A stretch of DNA of 49,215 nt from assembly GCF_028066395.1 (NCBI RefSeq), contig NZ_JALCBM010000016.1:12433-61647 (forward strand), in the 5' to 3' direction. The notes under the pieces were generated by a model. The model worked only from the letters and a program-made list of their open reading frames with translations, was not told the origin of the DNA and searched no databases. Shown in pieces: positions 1-7,073 of this stretch (position 1 is the first letter of the stretch; every line of letters starts with the position of its first letter). This stretch comes from Ruegeria sp. GTDB taxonomy: Bacteria > Pseudomonadota > Alphaproteobacteria > Rhodobacterales > Rhodobacteraceae. Both the position numbers and the translations under genes were made by a program.

Positions 1-266
1 TCGAACCGGTCCAGCGGCTCCCCACCCGAGAGGATCAGGGCCGGGACGCGAAACTGGCCCAGATCCTCAAGGGTTTCCATGGCTTGCTGATGGCTCAGCT
101 CACCCGGGAACGCCACATCCGCCGAGACGGTATAGCAATGGCGGCATTTCAGGTTGCAGCGCCGCGTCAGGTTCCAGATCACCACCGGCTTCACTGGCCC
201 GGGGCGGCGTTTGCGGACTGGGGTCGGGTTAACCAGCTGATGCATGTATTCGGTCAGGCGGAACAT
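1..266 (-). CDS. nirJ: NirJ, radical SAM haem d1 biosynthesis protein (5' part only)
   Basis: Only the first 88 codons are in the window; the gene continues past the left edge. The N-terminus shows the radical-SAM cluster motif CNLKCRHC (Cys37, Cys41, Cys44) after a WNLTRR lead-in, and a SGGEPL motif at the end of the visible part. NirJ acts in the cytoplasm on didecarboxysirohaem, replacing two propionate side chains on the way to haem d1 (family knowledge). It begins 3 bases after the nirH stop codon and is the last visible gene of the nirE-C-F-DL-G-H-J operon. Without this context a PqqE or AhbC/D relative would be possible, but the location makes NirJ very likely. Confidence 0.93.
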   Translation of the reverse strand, partial: MFRLTEYMHQLVNPTPVRKRRPGPVKPVVIWNLTRRCNLKCRHCYTVSADVAFPGELSHQQAMETLEDLGQFRVPALILSGGEPLDRF

Positions 267-269
267 ATC

Positions 270-752
270 TCAGCCTTTCGCTTTCAGGCGCAGCCCGGTC
301 TTTTTCAGGATGCGCGTGGAATAGAGGATGTCTCTGGCCCGGCAGGCATCGCCCAGAATGCCGGCGATCTGGGTGCGTTTCGCCTCGACCTCGTCCCGAT
401 CCGCGCCATGGACCATGGCAAACAGGTTATAGGGCCAGTCGGGCAGGGCGCGCGGGCGTTCATAGCTATGGGTGACAAAGGGCAAAGCGCCGATCTGTGC
501 GCCCAGTTCGGTGATACGATCATCGATCACATCCCAGACGGTCATTCCGTTCGACGTCATGCCCAGCTTGTAGTGGTTCGGCGCGGCGGCGATGCGGCGG
601 ATCACACCGCGCGATTTCAGCTCGGCCAGACGGTACAATAACGCGTCCTGATCCATACCAAGGGTTTCGGCGACCCGAGCATAGGGCGCGGGCACCAGCG
701 GCAGGCCGCCTTGCAGCGCCTCGATGATCTCTCTGTCTTTTGCGTCGATCAT
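270..752 (-). CDS. nirH: NirH, sirohaem decarboxylase subunit (Lrp/AsnC-like)
   Basis: A 160-residue protein of the NirD/L/G/H family, which together decarboxylates sirohaem to 12,18-didecarboxysirohaem in haem d1 synthesis. An N-terminal AsnC-type helix-turn-helix fold (about residues 3-50) precedes a ferredoxin-like half containing THSYERP (His95) and the WPYNLF signature. That signature is shared with the NirL half of the neighbouring fusion and differs from the NMWF of NirG, so I call it NirH rather than NirG. The ATG overlaps the nirG stop codon by 4 bases, indicating translational coupling. Despite the Lrp-like fold it is not expected to bind DNA. Confidence 0.92.
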   Translation of the reverse strand: MIDAKDREIIEALQGGLPLVPAPYARVAETLGMDQDALLYRLAELKSRGVIRRIAAAPNHYKLGMTSNGMTVWDVIDDRITELGAQIGALPFVTHSYERPRALPDWPYNLFAMVHGADRDEVEAKRTQIAGILGDACRARDILYSTRILKKTGLRLKAKG

Positions 753-1198
753 GCCGCCACCCGGAAGCCGATGAAAAATTCCTGCAATTTGGGGAAACGG
801 AGAACCTTGATCCCCGTTTCCCGTTCGATCGCATCGGCGGTGGCCTTGATCCCCTCGGGCGTTTCAGTGGCCAGCACGAACCACATGTTCAGCCGGTGCG
901 TGCGTTCATAATTATGGGCGACCTCCGGGTGCGCATTGACTTTGGTCAGGACGGTTTCGAAATCCTCGGGCTGCACAGACATGGCACACAGGCAAAAGGC
1001 CCCACCCATGGCGGCGGCGTCGAAGAAAGGGCCAAAACGGGTGATCACGCGGTCATCCTTCATGCGCGACAGGCGGGTCAGAAGATCATGTTCCGACAGG
1101 CGCAGTTCTTCGGCCACGGCGGCATAGGGCTGCGCGGTCAAAGGCAGATCGTCCTGCATCCGGTTCAGAATGGCGCGGTCGGTGGCGTCCAATGTCAT
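749..1198 (-). CDS. nirG: NirG, sirohaem decarboxylase subunit (Lrp/AsnC-like)
   Basis: A 149-residue member of the NirDLGH sirohaem decarboxylase family. The start is the ATG that overlaps the end of nirDL in an ATGA; the same frame stays open far upstream, but that stretch is antisense-type sequence inside nirDL. The order is a winged-helix half (residues 3-55), then AHNYERT (His95) followed by LNMWFV. The NMWF signature groups it with the NirD half of the fusion protein next door. It works in the cytoplasm in complex with the NirDL fusion and NirH. The 4-base overlaps at both ends place it firmly inside the nirE operon. Confidence 0.91.
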   Translation of the reverse strand: MTLDATDRAILNRMQDDLPLTAQPYAAVAEELRLSEHDLLTRLSRMKDDRVITRFGPFFDAAAMGGAFCLCAMSVQPEDFETVLTKVNAHPEVAHNYERTHRLNMWFVLATETPEGIKATADAIERETGIKVLRFPKLQEFFIGFRVAA

Positions 1199-2184
1199 GC
1201 GGCAACCTCCCTGGCGTGGATCAGCGCGCCGGTCTGTTTGAAACAGCGGGTCGAAAACAGCACCTTGTGCTGCGCGCCCGCCAGTTCGGGCAGGGCGCGG
1301 GCCCCGTCCAGAACCGCCAGCGCTTCGCTGCGCGAACGGGCGTGGATCATGGAATAGAGGCGATAGGGCCAAAGGTCCTCGACCGGGTTGCGCTCGTAAC
1401 ACAAGGTTACGCCAGGGTGGGCTGCTAGCGCCGGTCCGGCGCGGTTGACCTGTTCGGGGGGCATGTCCCAGACCACCATCGCATTGGCCGACCAGCCCAG
1501 CGCCCGGTGGCGCACAATGACCCCGAGGCGCGAGATGATGCCCGCAGCCTGCAGCGCCTCGATCCGCGCCGTCACTTCGTCCGGTGCGCGGTCGAGACCC
1601 CGCGCCAGCAGGGTATAGGGATCGGCCACCAGCGGCAGGCCGGAACTGAGCACCTGCAACAGCGCCCGGTCGCCGTCCTGCAGGGCGCTTGGATCGGGCA
1701 GGCGTGGTGCGGGGATGTTGTGGCCGCTGCCGGTCATGCGAAAACCCAGATCGACATTGAACGGGCGCAGCAGCCGCAGGTCCAGCACCCGCAACCCGGT
1801 GCGGCGGCTGATGCGGGCGAGGGTGGCGTTCACATGTGCGCGGTCGGGACCGGTGGCGACGAACCACAGGTTCCACATATCCTCGCGCTGGTAATTATGG
1901 TTCACGCCGGGTTCGGCATCGATCAGGGCGGCAACTTCTTCCAGACGCTCCTCGGGCGCGGCAACCGCCGCCAGCGTGCTGGCCGAGACCGCCCCCGGCG
2001 CAATCGTGGCCCCCACCCGGGTGATCCGCCCGGTTGCCCGCATGCGGGTCAGCCGATCAAGCACCTCGGCCTCGTCCAGACCCAGTGCGCGGGCCAGCAC
2101 CTGAAAGGGCCGTTCGGTGATGGGAAAGTCGCGCTGAAATTCGTCCAGCAGGCGGCGGTCGATTGGGTCGGTGACATGTTGCAT
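1195..2184 (-). CDS. nirDL: NirD-NirL fusion, sirohaem decarboxylase
   Basis: A 329-residue protein made of two tandem Lrp/AsnC-like units. Residues 1-150 correspond to NirD, with HNYQRE at His96 and MWNLWF; residues about 165-329 correspond to NirL, with CYERN and DLWPYRL. In the second unit the position of the family's conserved His is Cys262. The fusion acts with NirG and NirH to remove two acetate carboxylates from sirohaem. Fused nirDL genes are known in alphaproteobacterial denitrifiers. ATG start at 2184, 3 bases after the nirF stop. NirD resembles NirG and NirL resembles NirH, so the operon carries two copies of an ancestral pair. Confidence 0.92.
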   Translation of the reverse strand: MQHVTDPIDRRLLDEFQRDFPITERPFQVLARALGLDEAEVLDRLTRMRATGRITRVGATIAPGAVSASTLAAVAAPEERLEEVAALIDAEPGVNHNYQREDMWNLWFVATGPDRAHVNATLARISRRTGLRVLDLRLLRPFNVDLGFRMTGSGHNIPAPRLPDPSALQDGDRALLQVLSSGLPLVADPYTLLARGLDRAPDEVTARIEALQAAGIISRLGVIVRHRALGWSANAMVVWDMPPEQVNRAGPALAAHPGVTLCYERNPVEDLWPYRLYSMIHARSRSEALAVLDGARALPELAGAQHKVLFSTRCFKQTGALIHAREVAA

Positions 2185-2187
2185 GGC

Positions 2188-3333
2188 TTACAACCCCGTT
2201 TTGTGCGCACGAGCGGTGAAGAAGATGCCCGAGGGGCTTTCGGCCTCGATCTCGCGCAGCTTTTCGAAGGTCTGCGTGTCGTAAACCATGACCTTGCCCG
2301 CGTCGCGGACGCTGATCCAGACCTCGTGCCCGCGCGGGGTAAACTCCATATGCAGCACCGCCGGGCCGGGTTTGAATTCGTGGATGATGTCCTTGGTCAC
2401 TGAATCGATCACCTGAATCGTGTCGTTCAGCGGATGGGCGAAATTCACCCAGACCTGTCGCCCGTCTGGCCGCGCCATGGCAAAGACCGGCTGACCGTGG
2501 GTCTTGGTGCGCCCCGTTTCGGTCAGGGTGTCCGCGTCGATCCACAGCACCTCGTGATGACCGACGGCGGGCAGGACAAACTCGCGCCCTGTCAGCGCCC
2601 AACCTTCCAGATGGGGCATCTTGTAGACCGGCATTTCCTCTTGCCCGCGCCCATAGTCTGGGAGCACCCGGATCGGTTCCGGAGTGTCAGACCACAGGTC
2701 CAGCGCGGTCAACCCGTCCTCGCCAAACAGGCCGGTGATATAGGTGCGGCCATTGGCGGTGATCAGCGCGTCATAGGGGTTTTTGCCCATGTCGGGGATC
2801 TTGGTGATCTCGGGCGCATCCGCTGCGAAATCGGCGATCCAGGTCTCGCCCGTGTCCCACATGGTAAAGACGAACCGCCGCCCCGGCGCGTCGACAAGGC
2901 CAATGGTCTTGCTGCCGGTAGGGATGTCGGCGACCATCTCAAACGTGTCGGCATCAAACACCCGCACGCCGCCCGGTTCATAGTTCGAAACGGCGACCAG
3001 TTTCCCGTCATCCGAGATTGCGCCGCCAATGGCATTCCCGGCCTGCACGACACGGTTCGCGATGGTCCGCGTGACGATATCGACCTTTGTCAGTCCGCCG
3101 TCGCGGCCAAAGACATAGGCAAAGCGTTCATCGGGCGAATAGACCAGCGAGGCGTGGGACAGATCGCCCAAGCCCTCGATCCGCGCCAGCGCGGCCCGTT
3201 CGGACTGGTCGACCAGAAGGACCGAGCCGGTGGCCCGTTCAATCACCAGCCCCAGGTCTCCGGTCGCTGTGGGTTCGGCCTGCGCGGTGGTCATCAGCAG
3301 GGTGGCGGCAAGGGTGAGGGCAAGATGCTTCAT
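2188..3333 (-). CDS. nirF: NirF, periplasmic haem d1 biosynthesis protein
   Basis: A 381-residue protein starting at the ATG that overlaps the nirC stop (ATGA); a longer reading with 12 more residues is possible but has no support. A signal peptide ending near TTAQA-EPT is clear and there is no lipobox cysteine, so it should be soluble in the periplasm. The rest is an eight-bladed beta-propeller like the d1 domain of NirS, with repeats such as YSPDERFAYVFGRDGG and FTPRGHEVWISVRDAG. NirF binds a late d1 intermediate and is essential for haem d1 formation. It sits between nirC and nirDL. Confidence 0.93.
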   Translation of the reverse strand: MKHLALTLAATLLMTTAQAEPTATGDLGLVIERATGSVLLVDQSERAALARIEGLGDLSHASLVYSPDERFAYVFGRDGGLTKVDIVTRTIANRVVQAGNAIGGAISDDGKLVAVSNYEPGGVRVFDADTFEMVADIPTGSKTIGLVDAPGRRFVFTMWDTGETWIADFAADAPEITKIPDMGKNPYDALITANGRTYITGLFGEDGLTALDLWSDTPEPIRVLPDYGRGQEEMPVYKMPHLEGWALTGREFVLPAVGHHEVLWIDADTLTETGRTKTHGQPVFAMARPDGRQVWVNFAHPLNDTIQVIDSVTKDIIHEFKPGPAVLHMEFTPRGHEVWISVRDAGKVMVYDTQTFEKLREIEAESPSGIFFTARAHKTGL

Positions 3334-3743
3334 GGGGCCTCCGGTTCCAGCAGGTAACGGGCGATCCATTCAGCCTCTTCCACGCTGATCAGGGGTCGCC
3401 ACGGGGGCATGGCTGTGTCGGGGATGCCGTCGAGGATGACGCTGGTCAGAACCTCGGCCTCGTAGTGCTCCAACGTCTCGGACCGCAGATCGGGGCCGAG
3501 GCCGCCTTTGAGCGACAGACCGTGGCACGAGCCGCAATCCTGATGGACAAGGCGTTTCAGCGCGTTTGTGTCGAGCGTGTCGGCGGCGAAGGCGGTGGTG
3601 GTCACAAGTGCGGCCGTCAACAGGACAGCGCGGGCTGTCCAGCCGGATGGCCGGGCGGCAACGCCGGTCCGCGCGCCGGGGAGTGCTTCCCGGCCACCCA
3701 GGGTCGGGCGCGGCCCTGATTTCCTGCATCCAAGCTTAGCCAT
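3330..3743 (-). CDS. nirC: NirC, c-type cytochrome of haem d1 synthesis
   Basis: A 137-residue monohaem cytochrome with one CGSCH site (Cys70-His74) and a probable axial Met in the AMPPWRPL segment. The ATG overlaps the nirE stop in ATGGCTAA. The hydrophobic export segment (about residues 38-54, ending TTAFAA) lies after roughly 35 polar, Arg-rich residues, an unusually long n-region. No later ATG or GTG in frame would give a better start. NirC probably supplies or removes electrons in the last periplasmic steps of d1 synthesis and may also donate to NirS. Confidence 0.88.
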   Translation of the reverse strand: MAKLGCRKSGPRPTLGGREALPGARTGVAARPSGWTARAVLLTAALVTTTAFAADTLDTNALKRLVHQDCGSCHGLSLKGGLGPDLRSETLEHYEAEVLTSVILDGIPDTAMPPWRPLISVEEAEWIARYLLEPEAP

Positions 3744-4497
3744 GTGCCTGCCCCAACAGCTCGGCGACGGGCCGTTCCGCATAGAGCGTGACGACCTTGC
3801 CAATGATGAACAGCGTCGGGGCCTCCAGCCCGGCCTCGCGCACATCCGCCGCCAGACGATCCAGCCGGGACACCATGCGGCGTTCCTCTTGCGTGGTGGC
3901 TTTGCCGACCGCCAGAACCGGGGTGGCGCCGGGCAGGTTTTCGGTCATCAGACCCATGGCGATCTGGCCGATATTGGCCACGCCCATATAAACCACCAGC
4001 GTCGAATCCGGGTCGGCCAGACGCTTCCAATCCAGATCCAGCACCTTGTCGGCCTGCCGGTGCCCGGTGACATACTGGACCGAGGTCGCCAGCCCGCGAT
4101 GGGTCAGCGGCACGCCGGTTGAACTGGACGCGCCTTGGGCCGCGGTGATGCCCGGCGCGTATTCAACCTCGATCCCATGGGACATCAGAAAGGCGGCCTC
4201 TTCCGAGCCGCGGCCAAAGATCATCGGATCGCCGCCCTTCAGGCGCGCGACGATGTGCCCGGCGCGGGCCTCCTCCAGCAGAATCTCGTTGATGCGGTCC
4301 TGCGGCACGGTATGGCATTTCGGGGCCTTGCCGACCGGGATCAACCGCGCGCCGCCGGCGTGCAGGGCAAGTATCTCATCCGAGACCAGACGGTCATAGA
4401 CCACCACATCGGCCTCTTGCAGCTTGCGCAGCGCCCGCAGGGTCATCAGTTCAGGATCACCCGGTCCGGCGCCGATCAGAAAAACCTTACCGCTCAT
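3736..4497 (-). CDS. nirE: NirE, uroporphyrinogen-III C-methyltransferase
   Basis: A 253-residue SAM-dependent methyltransferase that makes precorrin-2 from uroporphyrinogen III, the branch point toward sirohaem and haem d1. The family glycine motif VFLIGAGPGDPELMT is at the N-terminus, YDRLVS follows, and the SAM loop is RLKGGDPMIFGRGSEE. ATG preferred; a TTG two codons upstream is possible. It is the first gene of the d1 operon, with a 190-base leader region holding an NNR-type box at 4618-4631. A housekeeping SUMT (CobA/CysG) is the alternative label, but position makes it the denitrification copy. Confidence 0.93.
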   Translation of the reverse strand: MSGKVFLIGAGPGDPELMTLRALRKLQEADVVVYDRLVSDEILALHAGGARLIPVGKAPKCHTVPQDRINEILLEEARAGHIVARLKGGDPMIFGRGSEEAAFLMSHGIEVEYAPGITAAQGASSSTGVPLTHRGLATSVQYVTGHRQADKVLDLDWKRLADPDSTLVVYMGVANIGQIAMGLMTENLPGATPVLAVGKATTQEERRMVSRLDRLAADVREAGLEAPTLFIIGKVVTLYAERPVAELLGQAHG

Positions 4498-4617
4498 GTG
4501 CAATCTCGCTTGATCTGAATGTCTTCGGAACCCGGAGATCCTGCGCGATCAGAGGACGTTGCTGGGTAAACCGGGCGTGTCATGGGCCAAGGGTGCCGTA
4601 TTCCCGGCGCGGCTTCC

Positions 4618-4631
4618 TTGACTAAAGTTAA
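4618..4631 (-). promoter_or_regulatory. NNR/Dnr box before nirE
   Basis: On the minus strand it reads TTAACTTTAGTCAA, a match to the TTGAC-N4-GTCAA recognition pattern of Dnr/Nnr/Fnr regulators with one substitution. With its centre at -41.5, the start of transcription would lie near 4583, about 86 bases before the nirE ATG. The -10 region is weak (CACCCT). Confidence 0.75.
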
Positions 4632-4687
4632 GGAGCCCGGGATTTGCGCCCGCGCCCCTTGATCCTGCCTGTATCTGCTGCCTCGGC

Positions 4688-5089
4688 TCAGGGTTCGACG
4701 GTGATCATCCCGATCATGTCCTGCGTTTCCCAATGGGGGCCGCACAGATAGTCCTGCGGGCCGGGGGTGAGGAAGGTCAGATCAACCGTTTCCTCGGGGA
4801 ACAGCCGGTCGCTTTCCGGTGCGCTGCCATCTTTCAGCAGAACCGAATGGCTGGTGCGTTTGTCCACATTGACCCAACGCACCGTGGTGCCCGCCTTGAC
4901 CGTCAGTTGGGCAGGGCAAAACCTGTATTTATACATCAGCACCACCTCGGCATCTTCGACCGTGGTCGAGGGCTGACCGAACAGTTCGACATAGCGCTCT
5001 TCGGCCTCGGCGCAGATGTCCGCGGCCTCATCCGCCCAGGCGGGTGCGGCCAGGATCAGCAATGCGGGAAGAAGGCGGTGGGGTTTCAT
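4688..5089 (-). CDS. Periplasmic blue-copper (cupredoxin) protein
   Basis: A 133-residue exported protein with a signal peptide ending PAWA-DE. It carries the type-1 copper pattern: His81 in TSHSVLL, then Cys116, His119 and probably Met125 in the CGPHWETQDM segment. Compared with the C-x2-H-x4-M spacing of pseudoazurin, two residues seem inserted before the Met. Two further cysteines (Cys26, Cys58) could form a disulphide. No NirM-type cytochrome c551 is in the cluster, so an electron-donor role to NirS (or NorC) is plausible. AGGAG precedes the ATG. It lies between nirT and the nirE promoter and is probably co-transcribed with nirS-nirT. Confidence 0.82.
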   Translation of the reverse strand: MKPHRLLPALLILAAPAWADEAADICAEAEERYVELFGQPSTTVEDAEVVLMYKYRFCPAQLTVKAGTTVRWVNVDKRTSHSVLLKDGSAPESDRLFPEETVDLTFLTPGPQDYLCGPHWETQDMIGMITVEP

Positions 5090-5144
5090 GGTCCATGTCT
5101 CCTGTCCGAAAAGGGCAGGGGCCGGATTGCCCGGCCCCCATCCG

Positions 5145-6929
5145 TTAGTGTTTCACCACGTTGATATTGGCCGCATCGTCATCCAGCGCGAGGCTGGTGT
5201 TCAGCGTCACATGGTGGAACCGCGCGGCGGCGTAATCGTCATGAATGGCAAAGCCGACCGTGTAGGTCTTGCCAGCCTCCAGCGGTATGTCACCGGGCGC
5301 GCCCGAGTTCAGCGGACGGGTGAAGACCACGGTCCAGACCCCACCCGAGAGGGTGGCCGAGGCGGCGATTTCACCCTCGTTGACCACGCGCTGTTCCAGC
5401 AGATAGCCGTTGGTGGCGCTGCCATCGGCATAGACGCGCATCAGGTCCAGATAGGTGCCGTCGGCCAGATACTGCTGGATCTGCTCTTCGGCTTCCAGCT
5501 TGTCCCAGCCCCCCAGCGCCTTGCCGCGACGGCCTTTGACCTCGACCTCGGTGCGGCTTTCGCTGATGTATTTGGTCACCGTGTCCTGCGCGGTCATGCG
5601 GCTGGTGAAATCGCCATTGGCGGCAATCGCATCGCCTTCGGGCGCGAAGGGCATATAGGTGTTGTCGGCGTGGCACGAGGCCCAGCAGCCCACCTGTTCA
5701 CCCAGCTCGATCCCGGTGCCGGTGATCATCATGGCAACCTTGATCTGGTTGTCCGGGTCCATCTTGCCGCCATCGACAAAAGGCGCAGGGTTGTGGCCCG
5801 CATCCGGCCATTGCATGCGGATATACAGGTTCTCATCATCATGGGCCGCCTGCACGGTCGCGTCGATGACGCCGCGCTTGCCGGGGATCGGGGTCGGTTC
5901 CAATTCACCGCCTGCCACGATCTTGTTGCCGATCGCATCCAGTTCCTTGGCGTGACAGGTCGAGCACTGATCGCCGCCCTTGGTCAGCGGACGGGCGCCG
6001 CCGTGGAATTTGCCGTTCTGCACCCATTCAAACGAAGCCTGACCGGGATAGAACAGTTTCAGATCGGCGCTGGCAACGGCGGTCCAGTCGATAGTGCCAC
6101 CGACATCGCTGCCGCCACCTCCTGCCGCAGGGGCTTCGCCTGCGGCTTTGGCGCGTTCCTCGGCCACCGCCGCATCAACGGCGGCTGCGATCTGCGCCTG
6201 CACGGCCTCTTGCTGGGCGGCGCGGGCGGCTTTTTCAGCCTCGGCCTCGGCGGCCTCTTTGGCTTCGATCCGCTTTAGGCTGGCCAGATATTCCGCCGGG
6301 ATCGGACGGATGAAGGCGGGGTTTGGCGCTTCCAGCTCTTCCAGATATTCCTCGGTCGCGCGGTCGCGGATGTTCGAATGCGCGATCCCCTTGTGACAGT
6401 CGATACAGGTCTGACCGATCTCCATCGCGTTCAGGTGCTGCTGACGGGCGCGGGGTTTCTGGAACTCGGGCATCATCGATTCGAAATCGTGGCAATTCCG
6501 GCATTCGACCGAGTCGGTGGCCTTCATCCGCTCCCACTCGTTCATCGCCAGATGGATGCGCTTGGCTTCGAATTTCTCGGGCGTGTTGATGCTGCCGACG
6601 ATCTTGCCATACAGTTCCCTGGACGCCTTGATCTTGCGGATCATCTTGTGGGTCCAGTCCTTGGGCACGTGGCAGTCGGAACACACGGCGCCCACGCCGG
6701 AGCGGTTCACGTCATGGATCGTGCCCTTGTATTCCTCATAGACGAAATCGCGCATCTCGTGGCACGAGACGCAGAATTCCTTGGTGTTGGTTGCTTCCAT
6801 GACGGTGTTGAAACCGCCCCAGAAAACGATACCGGCGGTAAAGGCCGCGGCGACCCCGGCCACGGGCATTCCCCACAGGAAATACCGGCGCCAGATCGGT
6901 TTTTTCTTATCCGGTTCGGACTGGGTCAT
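5145..6929 (-). CDS. nirT: NapC/NirT-type tetrahaem cytochrome fused to a haem-binding domain
   Basis: A 594-residue protein. Residues 1-40 are a cytoplasmic start and one membrane anchor. Residues 50-185 form a NapC/NirT tetrahaem module (CVSCH 53, CSDCH 83, CRNCH 143, CIDCH 175), the quinol-oxidising type that passes electrons to periplasmic reductases. An alanine/glutamate-rich helical linker (about 217-268) leads to a C-terminal domain resembling the ethylbenzene dehydrogenase-type haem-binding family (PF09459), with CSTCH at 322 and CWASCH at 415, a CX3CH site. Classical NirT proteins are about 200 residues long. It follows nirS and precedes the cupredoxin gene, suggesting a quinol-to-NirS electron route. 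The domain label for the C-terminal half is from recognition, not a search. Confidence 0.86.
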   Translation of the reverse strand: MTQSEPDKKKPIWRRYFLWGMPVAGVAAAFTAGIVFWGGFNTVMEATNTKEFCVSCHEMRDFVYEEYKGTIHDVNRSGVGAVCSDCHVPKDWTHKMIRKIKASRELYGKIVGSINTPEKFEAKRIHLAMNEWERMKATDSVECRNCHDFESMMPEFQKPRARQQHLNAMEIGQTCIDCHKGIAHSNIRDRATEEYLEELEAPNPAFIRPIPAEYLASLKRIEAKEAAEAEAEKAARAAQQEAVQAQIAAAVDAAVAEERAKAAGEAPAAGGGGSDVGGTIDWTAVASADLKLFYPGQASFEWVQNGKFHGGARPLTKGGDQCSTCHAKELDAIGNKIVAGGELEPTPIPGKRGVIDATVQAAHDDENLYIRMQWPDAGHNPAPFVDGGKMDPDNQIKVAMMITGTGIELGEQVGCWASCHADNTYMPFAPEGDAIAANGDFTSRMTAQDTVTKYISESRTEVEVKGRRGKALGGWDKLEAEEQIQQYLADGTYLDLMRVYADGSATNGYLLEQRVVNEGEIAASATLSGGVWTVVFTRPLNSGAPGDIPLEAGKTYTVGFAIHDDYAAARFHHVTLNTSLALDDDAANINVVKH

Positions 6930-7025
6930 ATCCAGGCTCCGTTTGGCTGTCTTGTCTGGCCCTGGGTGTCAGGCCGGTGGAAATGGCTGGTCGGGTCCGG
7001 CGGCAAGGGGCCGCGGATCACAAGG

Positions 7026-7052
7026 AAAGGGCGGGCGAGGGGCCCGCCCTTT
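7026..7052 (-). terminator. Strong hairpin between nirS and nirT
   Basis: Arms AAAGGGCGGGC and GCCCGCCCTTT (11 bp) around a 5-base loop, starting 22 bases after the nirS stop. No extended T-run follows on either strand, so it may act as a partial terminator or as a 3' stabiliser of nirS mRNA rather than a full stop before nirT. Confidence 0.65.
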
Positions 7053-7073
7053 CGGTCATTGGCAGCGAACCCG

